A stretch of DNA of 64,000 nucleotides from Basidiobolus meristosporus CBS 931.73 (taxonomy: Eukaryota; Basidiobolomycota; Basidiobolomycetes; Basidiobolales; Basidiobolaceae). Numbering within the stretch: the stretch's first letter is position 1; every line of letters begins with the position of its first letter. This document shows positions 12,401-21,148 of the stretch, one piece after another. The stretch covers positions 1-64,000 of the forward strand of contig MCFE01000123.1 in NCBI GenBank assembly GCA_002104905.1, in the 5' to 3' direction. Made by a program: the position numbers and the translations under genes. The notes beneath the pieces are model-generated. The model searched no databases. It was not told where the DNA came from and saw only the letters and a list, made by a program, of their open reading frames with translations.

Positions 12401-15400
12401 CGACGGGGCTGCCTGGCAGCAAGCATTGAACACCCTATTCGCACGCCACGAAGCACTACGCTCCGTATTCCACATTGTCGATGGTAAACCCAAGGTGGAA
12501 CTACTGGATCCAGAGGTAGGCGTACCAATCATATGGCATGACCTGCGTGGCGTGCCCAACGCTCAGGTGCAACTTGACAGTTTAACTGCGGTGGAAATGT
12601 ATGAGCAATTCGATCTAGCCCATGGGCCACTTTTACGGGCTCGCTTGGTCCAACTTTCGGACGATGAACAGGTGTTTCTGTTTACCATGTACCATATGGT
12701 CTCGGATGGCTGGTCTGCCGGACTACTCACTCAGGAGCTGAATACCTTGTACGCAGCCTATCGCGCAGGCCAGCCTAATCCACTGCCACCGCTTTTCATC
12801 CAATACCCGGATTATGCTGCCTGGCAAAAACAACAGCTCTCCGGTAAGAGATTGGATGCACAGAGCTCGTATTGGCGCGAGGCGCTTGCTGATACGCCCG
12901 CTCTGCTGGAATTACCTACTGATCGGCCTCGGCCTCCGCAACAGTCCTTTGCTGGGGCCGTGTTAGAGATACACCTTGATAAACAGATGACTCTGGCACT
13001 CAGACGCTTGAGCCAAGAGCACGGGGTGACTCTATTTGTGATGCTGTTGAGCGCATGGGGTGCTGTCTTGTCTCGTCTCTCTGGCCAAGACGACATTCTC
13101 ATCGGCTCGATTAATGCTAATCGTAACCATCATCAGGTTGAGGGATTGATAGGGCTTTTCGCCAACTTCCTTGTGTTACGCATTGACCTTTCTGGGGAGC
13201 CGAGTGCAAGTCAGTTGCTTAAACGTGTTCAGCACTGCACACTGGCTGCCCAAGACAATCAAGACCTTCCCTTTGAGGAGGTCGTTAGAATTGTAAATCC
13301 ACCTCGTAAACTGAGCCATACCCCATTGTTCCAGGTCACATTTACTTGGCAAAACAATGATATGGGGGCATGGGATCTGCCTGGTTTGGAAGTGGTACCT
13401 GACTTGCCTAGCTACAATGCAGCTTCATTCGATCTTGAGTTGGATCTGACAGAGGAGGAGGAGGAGATCGTGGGAGAATTGAGCTTCTCGACCGCTCTGT
13501 TTGACCATCAAACCATTGAGCGCCATATCAGCTACCTGAAGGCCATGCTACGAGCTATGATAGATGATCCGGAACGGCCTGTTGCAAAACTCGACATTCT
13601 TTCTGCAGATGAGCGCAAACTTTTATTGGAATCACAAAATGAGACACATATGACATGTGAAAAGCATACGTGCGTTCACCAGCTGTTCGAGCAGCAGGTG
13701 GTGCGCACCCCGAATGCCACTGCTTTGGTGTATGAAGGGCAGGTATGGAGCTACGAGGATGTGAACGAGCGTGCCAACCGACTCGCACACCAGCTCATCA
13801 GTCTGGGCGTCAAGCCAGATATGCGCATAGCGATCTGTGTGGAGCGCTCGCCAGCCATGGTGGTGGGACTGCTCGCTATCCTGAAGGCGGGCGGTGCATA
13901 TGTTCCACTCGACCCGGCGTATCCCAGCAATCGACTCGTGTATATACTGAACGATGCCGCCCCGGTAGCATTGATAGCGGACGGTGCTGGACGCAGCATA
14001 CTAAGCAGAGAGGTTCTCGGCTCTCTGCCAACACTTGACCCTAATACACAGATCACATTACCTTCTACCAATCCATCTATTCCTAATTTGGCGTCAAATC
14101 ATCTTGCATGTGTATTGTACACCACGGCCCCCGCTGGCAATCCAAAAGGAGTAATGATAGAGCATCGAAACCTACAGAATTTGGTTCAAGGTCAATTGAG
14201 TCACCTCGAGGTCAACCCCTCTAGCCGAGTGCTACAGCTTGCCTCACTTGGAGCGGATACAAGTGTCTTGGAGATATTCATGGCAATAGGCTACGGAGCA
14301 AGTCTGTACCTCCCTCCTAATATTGTGCATGTGGTTCGATGTACGTTGTGGAGTTATCTGGCAACCCATGATATTACACACGTAGCCTTAACTCCTTCCT
14401 TCCTTCAGGATGGAAAGGATTTACCTGTTCTGAGTTCGCCACTCACACTTATCACGAGAGGTGAAGCGCTCAATGCATCATCCCTTCGGACCGTGATCCC
14501 TCGCGGTGTTTTTATCAACCTCTACGGCCCAACCGAAGCATCTGTTGGCGCCATTGTATGGCGTTGTCCACCAGATTTCAAGGGAGAAGTGGCACCTATT
14601 GGCCGGCCGATTGCAAACACCAGGGTCTACTTGCTGGACAAATATGGTCAGCCAGTACCTCTAGGAGCAGTAGGTGAGATCTATATTGGTGGGGCTGGGG
14701 TCACTCGTGGTTATCTGAACCTTCCTGAGCTGACATCTGAGCGCTTCGTCTCGGACCAGTTTGATGCAGACGAAGACTCCGGGCTATTCAAAACCGGCGA
14801 CCTGGCCCGCTACCTTCCAGACGGCAACTTGGAGCTTGTGGGCCGCGACGTTCCTGCAGTCAAGATTCGAGGGATGCGAGTAGAAGTTGCAGAAGTGGAA
14901 GCATGTCTTGTCGAACATCCAAAGGTACGAGAAGCAGCTGTGACGGTACTAGGCGAGGGAAATGACCGTCGTCTAGTTGCCTACATAGTCGCCAAGTCTG
15001 GTAACCATCTTGATTGCGTACTTCACACCTATCTCAAGACCAAACTGCCCGAACATATGATTCCTGCCAGCATTATACTTCTGGAGGCACTACCACTATC
15101 TCCTAATGGGGTGCTTGATAATCAGGCGCTACCAGTGCCTGACGGAAGGACCTCTGCTCACCATATGTGCGAGGCGCCACAAGGCGAGATCGAGATGGCA
15201 CTTGCAGGTATCTGGAGTGATCTGCTACACATGCAACATATTAGCCGCCACGACAGCTTTTTCTCCCTTGGTGGCGACTCGCTTCTGGCCGTTATGATGA
15301 CCAGCCAAATTATGACCGCCCTGAACATCGAGGTTACGGTGCATACGGTATTTGAGTCTCCCACCATTGCCCGGTTGACACAGCGTATACTCGAGGTGAC

Positions 15401-16226
15401 GCGTACCCAAGACGATCCGGTGAATGTCTTGATACCCATCAAACCGACAGGCAGCCGCCCACCTCTTTTCTGCATTCACGCTTTAGTAGGCCATTCCTGG
15501 AGTGTGGCTGACCTGGCTGCGCATCTACACCAGGACCAACCCGTCTATTATGTTGAAGCCCGTTTACACAGCAATGTTACCTCAATCGACGCCGCATTTG
15601 ACACCATGGCACTGGGATGTGTGAACGAGATACGCCGTGTTCAAAAAAATGGGCCTTACTATCTTTTGGGATGGTCGCACGGCGCCAGCATAGCCCACCG
15701 TATTGCAGTCCAACTGGAACTGCAAGGAGAGAGTGTAGCATTGCTCGCATTGCTAGATGGCTACCCCGATTACTCACGCTCCAACAAAAAATCCAATCTT
15801 GATTATTCATACTTGTCAAAGCCACTCGTCCCCAAATACCCTGAACCAGACTACATAATAGAGAAGACTACAGAGGTAACCTGTTGTTCGTTTTTCAGCT
15901 GTTTCAGCTCCGAGAACATGGCCGTTACCGGGCAATATTTTTGGGGCAAATATCGGAACTTGCTCAACAAGATCTCTAGCATCTCAAAGAAGCCGCCCAC
16001 TCGCATTCATAAGGGCAGCCTGCTCTTCATTCAAGCCACCGAAGGGACAGATGGCTCCGCTCCTCTATTCTCCCCTGATTTATGGAAGCCCTACATAAGC
16101 GGCGACCTCGAGACTCACGGCATCCACTGTCAACAAGAAGACCTCATCAGACCAGAATTCGCTCTGGAAGTTGCCCAGGTTCTGAGATGCACGCTCGACA
16201 GACTGCATCAGGACGAGCAAGTTTGA
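6492..16226 (+). CDS. three-module non-ribosomal peptide synthetase, bacterial-type, with C-terminal thioesterase (3,244 aa)
   Basis: One intronless frame. Residues about 10-235 are only the C-terminal lobe of a condensation (C) domain, with no HHxxxDG. A1 spans about 245-745 (YTSGSTG at 404, NAYGPTE, KTGDLARY, A10 NDKLDRRALP at 733). T1 carries LGGHS with S791. C2 carries HHILAMEGD at 891-899, the HH[I/L]xxxxGD signature of dual C/E domains, and HHLIGDH at 1010. A2 spans about 1335-1830 (YTSGSTG 1490, K1821). T2 has S1877. C3 has YHMVSDG at 2067-2073. A3 spans about 2385-2885 with degenerate motifs (YTTAPAG at 2543; the A10 Lys replaced by V2874). T3 has S2930. The TE spans about 2985-3244 (GWSHG, S3062). 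Hand-aligned pocket residues are DTSTIGAIS (A1) and DPSTIGEIN (A2); I recognise neither. Start: ATG in a good context, with A at -3. The TE ending and lack of introns point to bacterial origin. The product is unknown. Confidence 0.95.
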   Translation: MPDDIQGENTQRGYWYETLKDAPVLLDLPTDRPRPPHPSFAGATSTVQFDTQTTHSLKLLSQENDTTQFIILLIAWSAVLSRLSGQEDLVIGIPRAQQGCWLPLRIDLSSDPSTIKLAKLVQACVQEAQMNSAVPNEQILEIVSPPEKLNHAPLFQVTLAASAEHTPDMVSSAFDLELNLHNVDNEIHGYLRFATSLFDSPTIERYIGYLKMMLQGMMADPTRSVHKVNIITPAERTLLTETWNQTHMTYAKHTCIHQLFEQQVMRTPNATALVYEGQVWSYEEVNERANRLAHQLVSLGVKPDMRIAICVERSPAMVVGLLAILKAGGAFVPLDPAYPSNRLVYILNDAAPVVLIADGVGRSVLSSESLASLTILDPNMETTWPCTNPTIVGLASHHLAYVIYTSGSTGNPKGVMVEHRGVTNLIQAERSCFGADSSSRVLQFASLSFDTSVSEIFMALSCGGSLYLPPDIARFDRNALWSYLAHHAISHVTLTPTMLQDGQNLPILNTPLTLIMGGEALSGALLQTLIPQGVVINAYGPTEASISAIIWRCPPDFKGEVVPIGRPIANTRVYLLDKYGQPVPLGAVGEIYIGGAGVTRGYLNRPDMTAERFLPDPFSNDDDGRMYKTGDLARYLQDGTIVYLGRNDQQVKMHGIRIEVGEIEARLVEHPQVREAVVLVLGEGSSKRLVAYVMADPDEYLGRTLRVYLKSKMPEYMIPTNFVRLDALPLSPNDKLDRRALPTPDEDSFARQVYEAPRGEIEMALAAIWSELLHVEHISRHDNFFALGGHSLAVIALIERLRCIGLTVSLRTLFNNHTLGSLAKGLGQHHQLHIPPNSITPGSTTLTPAQLPLIDLSQADIDIIARQVPNGAQNIQDIYALSPLQEGILFHHILAMEGDPYLLISQMVFDDRELLDRYLNAVQNVINRHDIFRTSIFWGNVSEPAQVVWRHAPLNIHELTLSAANGPIAGQLMERFNPRKHRIDLSKAPLIHMAIAQDNDGCWVLTQLIHHLIGDHATQERMNMEIKAFVDNVAIDALPTPQPFRNLVAQARLGITQEEHKRYFTDMLKDISEGTLPFGLSDVYCDGTQITECHIMLPQELDVRLRSQAKILGVSLSSMFHLAWGRVLSSISGQIHVVFGTLLSGRVQAGEGSEHMMGLLINTLPFRIDLDNDSIRDSVRRTHEDLAALMEHEYASLALAQRCSSLPAGGPLFSSNLNYRRDTLPSGDYAEAPMAEFVGESERFNHPGIRFVGACERTNYPLSLAVEDFDVAMGLTAQVVQPLDPARICSYMLQALQGLAVALDSTPSMPVWQVEVVPKAERVLLLEEWNDTGVPFKEHLCIHQLFEQQVKRNPNATAVVYGDETLSYSVLNTRANGLAHRLIELGVKPDTRVAICVKRSPAMLVGILSILKAGGAYVPLDPAYPCERLAHILNDATPIILLADDAGRTALGDIDLTPLTVLDPNAQMPPSAANPDISDLASHHLVYVIYTSGSTGTPKGVMVEHRNVVNLIQHQTACYGIDSTSRTLQFASLSFDPSVSEIFKTLSCGACLYLPPDAVRLDRKLLWGYLEENAITHVTLAPPLLQDGKDLPALSTTLTLIMGGETPTTTLLQSLIPNVVVFLEYGPTEATINATTWRCPPDFNGEVVPIGRPVPNARVYVLDIHRQPVPLGAVGEIYIGGTGVTRGYLNLPGMTAERFIPDPFHEKEGARMYKTGDLARYLPDGALVFLGRNDHQVKIRGIRIEVGEIEARLIEHPRVREAVVITVGEGSDKRIVAYVVAEPDEHLAHKLRVYLKSKLPEYMVPAHYVCLDALPMLPSGKLDRRALPAIADEAVAREVYEAPQGGTEIALAGIWSMLLQIEHIGRRDNFFALGGHSLLAVRLMNRMVDLGASLPLTTIFSSPNLASLAATVDQHLNQKDTGARAITPVSRMGALEPSFAQESLWFVSQLNDRASMTYNIPLAIKFRGTLDGAAWQQALNTLFARHEALRSVFHIVDGKPKVELLDPEVGVPIIWHDLRGVPNAQVQLDSLTAVEMYEQFDLAHGPLLRARLVQLSDDEQVFLFTMYHMVSDGWSAGLLTQELNTLYAAYRAGQPNPLPPLFIQYPDYAAWQKQQLSGKRLDAQSSYWREALADTPALLELPTDRPRPPQQSFAGAVLEIHLDKQMTLALRRLSQEHGVTLFVMLLSAWGAVLSRLSGQDDILIGSINANRNHHQVEGLIGLFANFLVLRIDLSGEPSASQLLKRVQHCTLAAQDNQDLPFEEVVRIVNPPRKLSHTPLFQVTFTWQNNDMGAWDLPGLEVVPDLPSYNAASFDLELDLTEEEEEIVGELSFSTALFDHQTIERHISYLKAMLRAMIDDPERPVAKLDILSADERKLLLESQNETHMTCEKHTCVHQLFEQQVVRTPNATALVYEGQVWSYEDVNERANRLAHQLISLGVKPDMRIAICVERSPAMVVGLLAILKAGGAYVPLDPAYPSNRLVYILNDAAPVALIADGAGRSILSREVLGSLPTLDPNTQITLPSTNPSIPNLASNHLACVLYTTAPAGNPKGVMIEHRNLQNLVQGQLSHLEVNPSSRVLQLASLGADTSVLEIFMAIGYGASLYLPPNIVHVVRCTLWSYLATHDITHVALTPSFLQDGKDLPVLSSPLTLITRGEALNASSLRTVIPRGVFINLYGPTEASVGAIVWRCPPDFKGEVAPIGRPIANTRVYLLDKYGQPVPLGAVGEIYIGGAGVTRGYLNLPELTSERFVSDQFDADEDSGLFKTGDLARYLPDGNLELVGRDVPAVKIRGMRVEVAEVEACLVEHPKVREAAVTVLGEGNDRRLVAYIVAKSGNHLDCVLHTYLKTKLPEHMIPASIILLEALPLSPNGVLDNQALPVPDGRTSAHHMCEAPQGEIEMALAGIWSDLLHMQHISRHDSFFSLGGDSLLAVMMTSQIMTALNIEVTVHTVFESPTIARLTQRILEVTRTQDDPVNVLIPIKPTGSRPPLFCIHALVGHSWSVADLAAHLHQDQPVYYVEARLHSNVTSIDAAFDTMALGCVNEIRRVQKNGPYYLLGWSHGASIAHRIAVQLELQGESVALLALLDGYPDYSRSNKKSNLDYSYLSKPLVPKYPEPDYIIEKTTEVTCCSFFSCFSSENMAVTGQYFWGKYRNLLNKISSISKKPPTRIHKGSLLFIQATEGTDGSAPLFSPDLWKPYISGDLETHGIHCQQEDLIRPEFALEVAQVLRCTLDRLHQDEQV

Positions 16227-17109
16227 CTTGGGTCACATTCCAAAGGGAGAGGGAAGGGGCGATTTTCAGCTCAATGTATATAAGCCATTTCATAATCTTT
16301 ATAGAACCCCACCAATAGTTCGAAACGAACGTCGCATATCAAATAAAACAAACCCCTACTATCCTTCTCTCTTGTCAGGCAAGCTTTGCGAGTTGCCAAG
16401 TATGTTGTATACACTTGTATCATTAACTACCAAGTTACCCTGTCCTTATAACTTGCACGATCAATGATGTTGAAGTGAAGACAGTCTACAGGTTGGAAGG
16501 GTACCATTCTAAACATATCAGTATAGGCCCGGTAGCAACACAACGAAAACATCAGTTTTGATTTTCCAAGGTTATTGCACCTTTTGTTGGCTTGGACCAA
16601 CGACGTGATACTGATGTATCTTATCCACACTCCTCACTGTGGGAAACTATAGCCTTGTCACGTGGAGGTCAATACTACTGATTTGGAATTCAGCAGGAGG
16701 GTGAGCAATATCAGATATCAATTCTCACAGTAATGAATCAAGTGCATCAGACCAAAATTTCTCGAAAATATACCGAAACAATTGTTGCGAGAAACACTGC
16801 CACTGTGTCACACGACAAATCCTCTATCCATCTTGTTCAACCCACAATCTTTGTGGCGGAATGTGAGTAACCGGTTAACAAACCGATCCTGACTTGATGA
16901 ATTGCCTTGCTCAGGTTATTCATTAATAAGATGACCTTATCATCGTTCACACGATTGTCCAATGCACGATAAACCCACCGACTCCATAAGTGGCGAGGAG
17001 GTGTTGGCTAGCAGCAGGATGTGGATAAACAAATGAATGTGAACGGCCTCCTAGTCACAACTATAAATCATCTCCAATACCATCCCCCCACAAACACCAA
17101 CAGACCGAT
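16227..17109. other. intergenic region, NRPS 3' end and permease promoter
   Basis: A possible polyadenylation signal AATAAAA lies near 16341. A TATA-like CTATAAATC near 17061 precedes the permease ATG by about 50 bases. Short open frames here have no recognisable content. Confidence 0.45.
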
Positions 17110-18837
17110 ATGAGGAAAAGCGAGACCTACGCGACTGGAAGTGAGGAGAAAGATCATATCTCCACTGAGCCCGCTACCGGCGAAAGTAACCTTCGATGGT
17201 ACCTGCGAAACCTTTGCACGAAGCAAGGCTGGTTAGGGGATTACGACTTTGGATTCCTCTGTCTGCCGAATCTTCCCGGGTTCGGCAAGCAAGCGCCGGC
17301 CAAGTTCATAGGGATCAAAGATCGCTTGCCACTTGCCGTGGCGATTATCATGGGTTTCCAGCATTGCTTGGCCATGTTGGCCGGAGTCGTCACGCCCCCA
17401 CTCATCCTCTCTGGACCCGGGCCCCAGCACATGAACCTAAACACCGAGTATCGCTCGTATCTCATCTCAGCCTCGCTTATTACCTGCGGTCTGCTGTCCA
17501 TGATACAGATGACTCGATGGAGAATCCCGGGGACGCGATACTACATGGGCACTGGATTGATCACCGTTGTAGGCACTTCCTTCACCATCATGCCAGTGGC
17601 CGAATCCTCATTCGCCTACATGTACCAGTCGGACTTCTGCCCATCCGTGAAGAACGGTGCTGGGGAAATCACCCAATACCTGGCGTGTCCGCAGGCTTAC
17701 GGCGCACTGTTAGGGACCACGATGGCATGCTCGGTGCTGATGATTCTCATCTCGTTCGTACCCGCGAAAGTCTTGCACAAGCTTTTCCCTCCGCTTGTCA
17801 CCGGGATCACCGTCACCCTGATTGGCGCGCATTTGGTTGGGTCCGGGCTGAAGAACTGGGGTGGCGGTAGCGGGCCTTGCATCGGCCATCCGACCAGTGG
17901 AAACTTCATGCGCTGCCCTAATGTCGACGCCCCGAACGCCTTGCCCTGGGGTCACATCAAGTACATGGGGCTCGGCTTCCTGGTGTTCATCTCCATCATT
18001 CTTTTCGACATCTTCGGCTCTCACTTCATGCGCTCGGCCGAGGTGGTGCTTGGGCTGATTGTGGGGCTGGTTGTCTCCTGGACCACCGGATACGTAAATA
18101 CCCAGGTCATCAACGATGCACCGGTGGTCACCTTCCTCTGGGTCAAGACCTTCCCATTGAGCATTTATACACCAGCGATCATCCCGATGTTGGTCATTTA
18201 CATGCTGATTGCAGTAGAATCCATCGGCACCATCACAGCCTGCTGCGATGTCTCTGGAGTCGAAGTGTCGGGCCCGGTGTTCGAGACTCGAATCCAAGGT
18301 GGAGTGCTTGCTGACGGGCTGAACAGTCTCCTTGCTGGTGCCTTCACCAACCCACCCATGTCGACCTTCGCCCAGAACAACGGGATTGTCGCGTTGACTA
18401 GATGCGCCAATCTCACCACCGGCTATGCCTGCTGCTTCTTCCTTGTCTTCATGGGGATCTTCTCCAAGCTGGCCTCCGTATTCCTGGCCATTCCCGAGTC
18501 CGTGCTGGGTGGGATGACCACTTTCCTGTTTGCCAACGTGCTGGTCTCCGGGATCCGCATCCTGTCGTATCTAAAGTGGACCCGTCGCGACCGGTTCATC
18601 GCGGCAGCATCCATGACCCTCGGAATGGGCACCACCATCAAAGATGACTGGTTCTCCTACGCGCTCACCTCTTTCAAGGGCACCAACACCACAGTGAACG
18701 GACTGATCATCTCTGCCGAGATGATCGTCAATTCCGGCTTCACCATCGCCGCCCTCATAGCTATTATCCTCAACTTAGTAATGCCCAAAGAACCGGAGGA
18801 TCTTGAGAACGACGAGAATGACGGTCATCCAGTCTGA
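17110..18837 (+). CDS. NCS2-family purine (uric acid/xanthine) permease, UapA-like, 575 aa
   Basis: Plasma-membrane nucleobase:H+ symporter of the NAT/NCS2 family. The length (575 aa) equals that of the Aspergillus uric acid-xanthine permeases. Visible hallmarks are the QH motif in the first membrane helix (GFQHCLAML, near residue 82), the helix-8 segment with a conserved Glu (VESIGTITACCDVSGVE, near residue 370), and the family signature QNNGIVALTR (consensus [QEP]NxGxxxxT[RKG]) near residue 424. About 12-14 hydrophobic segments are present, with a hydrophilic N-terminus and a short acidic C-terminus. No intron is needed. The frame is a single open ATG-to-TGA run with strong C/G-ending codon preference. 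It is convergent with cwc2, with a 196-base gap. Substrate choice between xanthine, uric acid and uracil is inferred from family resemblance only. Confidence 0.92.
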   Translation: MRKSETYATGSEEKDHISTEPATGESNLRWYLRNLCTKQGWLGDYDFGFLCLPNLPGFGKQAPAKFIGIKDRLPLAVAIIMGFQHCLAMLAGVVTPPLILSGPGPQHMNLNTEYRSYLISASLITCGLLSMIQMTRWRIPGTRYYMGTGLITVVGTSFTIMPVAESSFAYMYQSDFCPSVKNGAGEITQYLACPQAYGALLGTTMACSVLMILISFVPAKVLHKLFPPLVTGITVTLIGAHLVGSGLKNWGGGSGPCIGHPTSGNFMRCPNVDAPNALPWGHIKYMGLGFLVFISIILFDIFGSHFMRSAEVVLGLIVGLVVSWTTGYVNTQVINDAPVVTFLWVKTFPLSIYTPAIIPMLVIYMLIAVESIGTITACCDVSGVEVSGPVFETRIQGGVLADGLNSLLAGAFTNPPMSTFAQNNGIVALTRCANLTTGYACCFFLVFMGIFSKLASVFLAIPESVLGGMTTFLFANVLVSGIRILSYLKWTRRDRFIAAASMTLGMGTTIKDDWFSYALTSFKGTNTTVNGLIISAEMIVNSGFTIAALIAIILNLVMPKEPEDLENDENDGHPV

Positions 18838-19033
18838 TCCCAAGAGACTCTTAATTTCTGCACGAATAAGGAAATAAATCAACATCCATTCCACACATCC
18901 CCAACCAAAATTTGCCTTCAGAACCGAGCCTTTATAACTGATAGAATGTATGGTAACAAGTGTAAAATAAATCATTGGGATGATGCTCCGAATTTATAAA
19001 TTATCTACATTTTATGTCGTGCAACTTTATGCA

Positions 19034-20810
19034 TTAATCCGTTTGTTTCTCTTTCGCGGGCTCCTGTGCAGCTTCTTCGCTGTTACTCTCGTTAGTGCTT
19101 TTTTCGGGCTGCTGATCGCCAGTGCCTTGCTTAGCGTCGTAAGTAAACACTTGAGCTTCACTGGGATCGTAGTAAAAGTCGTATTCTTCATCCTCGTCCT
19201 CATCCTCATCCTCGACCGCGGCCTCGGTGGGATGCTCGGTCTTTGCTTTCTTGGCGTCACTCTGTGCACTATCTGCCTGAGGTGCTACGCCTTCCGTACC
19301 TTGTCCCGCAGCGTAGCCATAGTACTGGCCGTTCGCGTCATAATAATACTGATATGCGGAATAGTCGTAGGGCTGCCCGCCTGCAGCTCCCTCTTCTGGT
19401 TGCTGCTGCTGTTGCTGTTGTTGCCAATAGTGCCAAGCCCAAGCGTTGTAGTCGTTTTCGTATTGCTGCTGGGCAGTAGCATCGTCTTGGTAAGTGTACC
19501 CAAACTTTGGATCCCCCACCATTTTCTCACCGTCCGCGTCGGCCTTGCGCTTGTTCTCATTGTGATACATGTAATAGTGCTCTGGGTCACCAACAACGGC
19601 GGCCAAGTTAGGGTGGTGCTGTTGCATGGCCTCCAACAGTTGTTCCTCCGCTCTCAGCTGTTTCTGCTCCTGGACGCGAGGGTTTGGATCCTCCGTGGCC
19701 CAGCGGACGTTGAGAAGCTTCAAGGCAAGAGTGAGTATGAGTCGAGACTCGTTTTGTCCAGTCAACGCCAACCTACCTCGTTATTATCCAGACTTTGATT
19801 CATCATTGCCTCACGAGCGAACTCAGCGTTCTGTCTACGCTTGTACATAACGAAGGCGACATACTTACTGTAAAGCACCTTGACTATGAAATGAGAAAAA
19901 AAGTTAGATCACGTCGTATGGCTGTTCAAGATGGCCGTTTCTTACTGGGTTCAACGATCTCGCCCCATTCCGAGAAGTGTTTGCGCACCGTTTCCTAGGT
20001 GAGCGCGTTAATTCGGAACGAGCAGCACCGACGTACACGTATCATTCCACCTACCACGATGTTTTTACAATTCGCGCTGATACCACCAACGTACAACGTG
20101 GTTGATTCCGAGTTGAATGAGCCGACACCACCCATATCGTCACGATGAGAGCTATCAGAGTGAAGCCAAGTTAGAACAACATCTCATATAATTCGTGTGA
20201 AACTGGTTGATGGATTTGAATGAACATACGCATGTCTCTCTCGTCCGAAGATATCCACTGAATTTCCTAGATCCTGATCCCCTTCCACAGGTAATCTATG
20301 GAGGAATTGGCATTCGTACCCTTTGACACAGAAGCCCTTGGCGAAGTGCCAGCAGAAAGCGGTTTGCTCTCCCATTTCAGCCCCTTTGGTGATACCGGAG
20401 TCTCTTTCAATGTTGCAACGAGTGGTTGCTCTCTCACGACTAACATACACAAAAAGCGGGGATATAAGTACGGTGTCCTGAACAAACGGTAGGAGAGTTT
20501 CTACAAGTATTTCAGGCGCTTGATTGACCCACGTCTCTGATGAACTTGCGAAAGCAATTGGAAGAGAGGTGAAGTGACTTACGGCTTACGCGACCAACGA
20601 TCACCGCCGGTGTACTTGTTGTACCAGATATTGTACTCGCCCTGTTGTTCTGAAGCATCCATGAATTTCTTCAGAACACCGGCTTGGTTGGGTTGGGCCT
20701 ACGACAGAGTTCATCATTTTAGCCAACACGTCACTGAGGGGTACGCAACGAAAAGATCGGTGGTTTACCTGGCGTCTAGCCTTCTTGACTGGTTTGTTAT
20801 TAGTTGCCAT
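19034..20810 (-). CDS. cwc2: pre-mRNA-splicing factor Cwc2 (seven exons, 434 aa)
   Basis: Cwc2 belongs to the Prp19-associated complex and binds U6 snRNA in the active spliceosome. Exons (reverse strand): 20769-20810, 20583-20698, 20230-20439, 20055-20151, 19946-19994, 19777-19883, 19034-19717. All introns are short GT-AG, and the phases add up to 1,305 coding bases. The protein starts MATNNKPVKKARRQ and then has the Torus-domain tryptophan segment (YNIWYNKYTGGDRW). A CCCH zinc finger follows (FCWHFAKGFCVKGYECQFLH), then an RRM (TTLYVGGISANC, YVAFVMYKRRQNAEFA, LLNVRWATEDPNP). The C-terminal tail is rich in Tyr, Gln (an eight-Gln run) and acidic residues. The tail is longer than in yeast Cwc2. 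The start is divergent from rix7. Exon borders were derived by hand and fit family alignment and frame. Confidence 0.9.
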
Positions 20811-21148
20811 GTGGGTGTTCGAGGGGTGGAGTTGTCGGTGTCTTTCGTCGACGTGAAAATTAACCAATGCCCGATATTCTAGTCACGATAAAGACGTGAG
20901 GGGAGTTCACATGGAATCTCCGCCTATTCCCGCCCTAAATAAATCCTCCTCAAACTCGACTAAGTAAACCAATGATGAGGGGGGATCACCTGACCTGCGT
21001 CGTTCGTTTCGATCCCTCGGATGAGAAAAGAAAAAAAAATCCCCTCTCAAGATATAGCTTGTATGCAGGAAACGATGGGGAATTTTTAGGCGAATTTTTC
21101 GTTGAACCCATCGAACCTCTCTACCTTTGCATCTCCCAAGTGGTAACC
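20811..21148. promoter_or_regulatory. divergent promoter region between cwc2 and rix7
   Basis: The 338 bases between the two ATGs must serve both a splicing-factor and a ribosome-biogenesis gene. An in-frame ATG for rix7 exists at 20972, but the N-terminal extension it would add has no family counterpart. The start at 21149 sits in an ACCATGG context, so this stretch is treated as 5' sequence. Confidence 0.55.

Noticed and set aside
17710-18297. 195-codon reverse frame within the purine permease
   Set aside because: Antisense of membrane-helix codons; composition rich in Asp/His/Gly with no domain.
18980-19798. 272-codon forward frame opposite the last cwc2 exon
   Set aside because: Antisense of the cwc2 C-terminal exon; its Leu/Val-rich translation reflects the Gln- and acidic-rich tail on the coding strand.
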